The translations under genes were made by a program, and so were the position numbers. This document shows positions 5,802-7,596 of a stretch of 7,596 bases of DNA, piece after piece. The stretch comes from Bacillota bacterium (GTDB lineage Bacteria > Bacillota > Clostridia > Tissierellales > Sedimentibacteraceae): NCBI GenBank assembly GCA_023416855.1, contig JAEZGU010000231.1:1-7596 (forward strand). The letters are read 5' to 3'. The first letter of the stretch is position 1. Each line of letters starts with the position of its first letter. The notes beneath the pieces are model-generated. The model made no database searches. It had not been told where the DNA came from and saw only the letters and a list, made by a program, of their open reading frames with translations.

Positions 5802-6860
5802 ATGTCTTTGGATAAAAGAAAAATTAAAATACTTAAAGCTATTATCTCAAGTTACATTGATAATGCAGAGGCTGTAGGCTCAAGGACAATTTCAAAAAAG
5901 TATGAGCTTGGAGTAAGCCCTGCCACTATCAGAAATGAAATGTCTGATTTAGAAGAGATGGGTTTTTTAATTCAACCGCATGCTTCAGCAGGCAGAATAC
6001 CTACAGATAAAGCATATAGATATTATGTAGATGATTTATGGAAAAAGGTACAATCATCTAACAATAAAAATTTACATGAAATTAGAGGTATCATTGAAGA
6101 AAAAGCTAATGAGATGGATTCTGTTTTTAAAAATTCAGTTCGAATACTATCTCAATTTACTAAATATACATCATTTATTGTTGCACCTCAGCTTAAGCAA
6201 GCAACCATAAAAAGGATTCAATTGGTACCTGTGACAGAAAAAAAAGTACTACTTGTTTTAATATTAAACTCAGATATAGTTAAGCAGGTAATGATTAATT
6301 TAAACAGTCCAATACCTTATGAACAAATGGAGAAAATATCTATATCCCTTACAGAAAAAATGTATGGACATAAATTAGAGGACATAGATTCTATAAAAAA
6401 TAGTATTATACAAGAGCTTTATAGTGTTAGAGAAAGTAGCGGAGATTCACTTTTAGAGCTGTTACCATATCTATTAGAACAAATAGGCAAATTTGAGGAT
6501 TTTAACATATATGCTGATGGTATAACAAATATTTTGAATTTGCCTGAGTATAATGATGTTGTTAAAGCAAGAGAATTTATTTCATTTGTTGAAGATAAAA
6601 ATAGTTTAGCAAAATTATTTCAAGTAACAGGAGAAAATGATTTAGACATAAGCATAGGTCATGAAAATCAATATGTTGAGTTGAGAGATTGCAGTTTAAT
6701 AACAGCAACATATAAAATTAATGGGAAGCTCATTGGTAAAATTGGAGTTATAGGACCTACCAGAATGGATTACAATAAGGTAATTTCTACTGTCAAATCT
6801 ATGTCTGAAGCAATGAATGAAATAATAAGTCAAAACTTTAATGATGATAAAGAGGAGTAG
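5802..6860 (+). CDS. hrcA: Heat-inducible transcription repressor HrcA
   Basis: HrcA is the repressor of class I heat-shock genes (dnaK and groE operons). From ATG 5802 it has 352 residues, a usual length. The N-terminal winged helix begins LDKRKIKILKAIISSYI (3-19) and contains AVGSRTISKKYELGVSPATIRNEMSDLEEMGFL (24-56), stated here as a span of the recognition region, followed by the diagnostic HASAGRIPTDKAYRYYVD (60-77). A GAF-like middle domain and C-terminal dimer region follow, ending near the conserved IGVIGPTRMDY. The operator is 16 nt upstream. The stop codon is four nucleotides before the grpE start, so the two are tightly coupled. No key feature is missing. Confidence 0.97.
   Translation: MSLDKRKIKILKAIISSYIDNAEAVGSRTISKKYELGVSPATIRNEMSDLEEMGFLIQPHASAGRIPTDKAYRYYVDDLWKKVQSSNNKNLHEIRGIIEEKANEMDSVFKNSVRILSQFTKYTSFIVAPQLKQATIKRIQLVPVTEKKVLLVLILNSDIVKQVMINLNSPIPYEQMEKISISLTEKMYGHKLEDIDSIKNSIIQELYSVRESSGDSLLELLPYLLEQIGKFEDFNIYADGITNILNLPEYNDVVKAREFISFVEDKNSLAKLFQVTGENDLDISIGHENQYVELRDCSLITATYKINGKLIGKIGVIGPTRMDYNKVISTVKSMSEAMNEIISQNFNDDKEE
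6852..6857 (+). promoter_or_regulatory. RBS that fixes the grpE start
   Basis: GAGGAG at the end of hrcA lies seven nucleotides before ATG 6865. The same frame is open to ATG 6841, but that start would place this Shine-Dalgarno inside the gene and overlap hrcA by 20 nt. Confidence 0.78.
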
Positions 6861-6864
6861 TGAT

Positions 6865-7398
6865 ATGTCAGAGACAAAAAAGCATGACGAAGAAGTTTTT
6901 AATGAGGAAAATGAAATCTTAGATGAAGAATTAGCAGTGGAAGAGCAAGAAACTGAAGAAACAAAGTACACAGAAGAGGTAGAACAATTAAACAACAAAT
7001 TATTAAGATTACAGGCTGATTTTTTAAACTATAAGACGAGAACAGAAAAAGAGAAAATTTCTACTTATAGTAATGCCATTTCTGATTTAATTATAGATTT
7101 ATTGCCTGTAGTTGATAATCTTGAAAGAGCATTATCTTCTGACAGCACAGAGGGAAGCTCGTATAAAGAAGGTGTTCAGATGGTTTATGAACAATTTATG
7201 GGCATTCTGAATAAAAAAGGTTTAAAAGAAGTAGAAAGTTTACATAAACCTTTTGATCACAACGTGCATTACGGTGTAGGTTTTGAAGCAAATGAAGAAT
7301 ATGATGATGGAATCATAATTGATGTATTGCAAAAAGGTTATACTGTTAATGATAAATGTATAAGACCAGCAATGGTCAGAATCGCAAAGAACGATTGA
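6865..7398 (+). CDS. grpE: Nucleotide exchange factor GrpE
   Basis: GrpE is the dimeric co-chaperone that releases ADP from DnaK and so drives the Hsp70 cycle in the cytosol. The protein has 177 residues. The first 40 are highly acidic and low in complexity, as in many Gram-positive GrpE proteins. A long coiled-coil helix follows, with RLQADFLNYKTRTEKEK (48-64). The four-helix region includes LLPVVDNLERAL (79-90). The C-terminal beta-wing carries the GrpE signature VLQKGYTVNDKCIRPAMVRI (154-173). The usual F-D-P-N-x-H-E-A-V segment reads FDHNVHYGV here (130-138), a mild departure. The gene follows hrcA by four nucleotides and precedes dnaK by 128 nt. Confidence 0.96.
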   Translation: MSETKKHDEEVFNEENEILDEELAVEEQETEETKYTEEVEQLNNKLLRLQADFLNYKTRTEKEKISTYSNAISDLIIDLLPVVDNLERALSSDSTEGSSYKEGVQMVYEQFMGILNKKGLKEVESLHKPFDHNVHYGVGFEANEEYDDGIIIDVLQKGYTVNDKCIRPAMVRIAKND

Positions 7399-7407
7399 CA
7401 AACAATA

Positions 7408-7454
7408 GATTAGCAATCGAAACCAAATAAATGATTACAAATCATTTGCTAATC
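7408..7454. repeat. Inverted repeats in the grpE-dnaK spacer
   Basis: GATTAGCAA (7408-7416) is the exact reverse complement of TTGCTAATC (7446-7454). Inside, AAATGATT (7429-7436) pairs with AATCATTT (7440-7447) around the loop ACA. The inner stem loses two pairs if the outer forms, giving one long hairpin with a left-side bulge. No T-run follows, so an mRNA processing or stability element is likelier than a terminator. Beyond it the spacer to 7526 is A/T-rich with no convincing promoter. Confidence 0.6.
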
Positions 7455-7526
7455 ATGTTGGATGAAAAACTATAATTATTTAAACAAAAAATCTTAGATA
7501 TTAATATTTATGGAGGAATTACAAGT

Positions 7527-7596
7527 ATGAGCAAAGTTATAGGAATTGACTTAGGAACAACAAACTCTTGTGTTGCTGTTATGGAAGGCGGAGAAG
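7527..7596 (+). CDS. dnaK: Molecular chaperone DnaK (Hsp70), 5' end only
   Basis: The first 23 codons are present and the gene runs off the window. The translation MSKVIGIDLGTTNSCVAVME is the DnaK N-terminus, with the phosphate-1 ATP-binding motif IDLGTTNS at 7-14. DnaK is the ATP-dependent Hsp70 that folds and protects proteins with DnaJ and GrpE. GGAGG (7512-7516) precedes the ATG by ten nucleotides. It sits third in the hrcA-grpE-dnaK order, so CIRCE at 5759-5785 should control it. Confidence 0.97.
   Translation, partial: MSKVIGIDLGTTNSCVAVMEGGE

Noticed and set aside
6841..6864. Upstream grpE start at ATG 6841
   Set aside because: It would overlap hrcA and bury the GAGGAG site that precedes ATG 6865. 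The added residues are not GrpE-like.
7395..7400. Perfect TTGACA at the end of grpE as a -35 box for dnaK
   Set aside because: No acceptable -10 box occurs 15-19 nt downstream. The TATAAT at 7471 is too far away and lacks its own -35 box at proper spacing.
1..7596. CRISPR array, toxin-antitoxin pair, defence island or prophage
   Set aside because: No regularly spaced direct repeats, integrase, transposase or phage-like genes are present. tRNA genes at the left edge show no attachment-site duplication within the window.

Overview
The window looks like chromosomal DNA from a low-G+C Gram-positive bacterium of the Clostridia or a close relative. The evidence is the strong A+T bias, Shine-Dalgarno sequences of the GGAGG type, sigma-A style promoters (TTGACA/TATAAT), a perfect CIRCE operator in front of hrcA-grpE-dnaK, and hemW directly upstream of hrcA. 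I cannot name the genus. All genes lie on the + strand.

Layout. Positions 3-193 hold a tRNA-Cys(GCA) and a tRNA-Arg(ACG), closed by a short hairpin terminator. A promoter at 195-222 then drives an OsmC-family protein (255-674), followed by an AlkA-like 3-methyladenine DNA glycosylase (696-1301, TTG start), prmA (1346-2323) and rsmE (2339-3076). The short gaps suggest one transcription unit joining redox stress, DNA repair and modification of the translation machinery. A possible terminator follows rsmE.

The middle of the window (3253-4488) encodes a sodium:dicarboxylate/amino-acid symporter of the DAACS (GltP) family with its own probable promoter. Its reading frame is broken by a TAA at codon 47, where relatives usually have a basic residue. 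Everything downstream of the stop is well conserved, so this is a very young pseudogene, a strain polymorphism or a base-calling error.

The right-hand part is the class I heat-shock region: hemW (4575-5711) behind a near-consensus promoter and a leader hairpin, then a promoter plus CIRCE, hrcA (5802-6860), grpE (6865-7398), a structured 128-nt spacer, and the first 23 codons of dnaK, which runs off the end. HrcA should repress its own operon through CIRCE. GrpE and DnaK form the Hsp70 folding machine.

Most of the window is ordinary housekeeping sequence, and I see no previously undescribed multi-gene system. The points worth a second look are the nonsense codon in the symporter, the hairpin just downstream of the hemW promoter, the paired structures in the grpE-dnaK spacer, a REP-like palindrome and related motif flanking the alkA-like gene, and the position of prmA-rsmE upstream of hemW-hrcA rather than after dnaJ. 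No intergenic stretch exceeds 300 bases.
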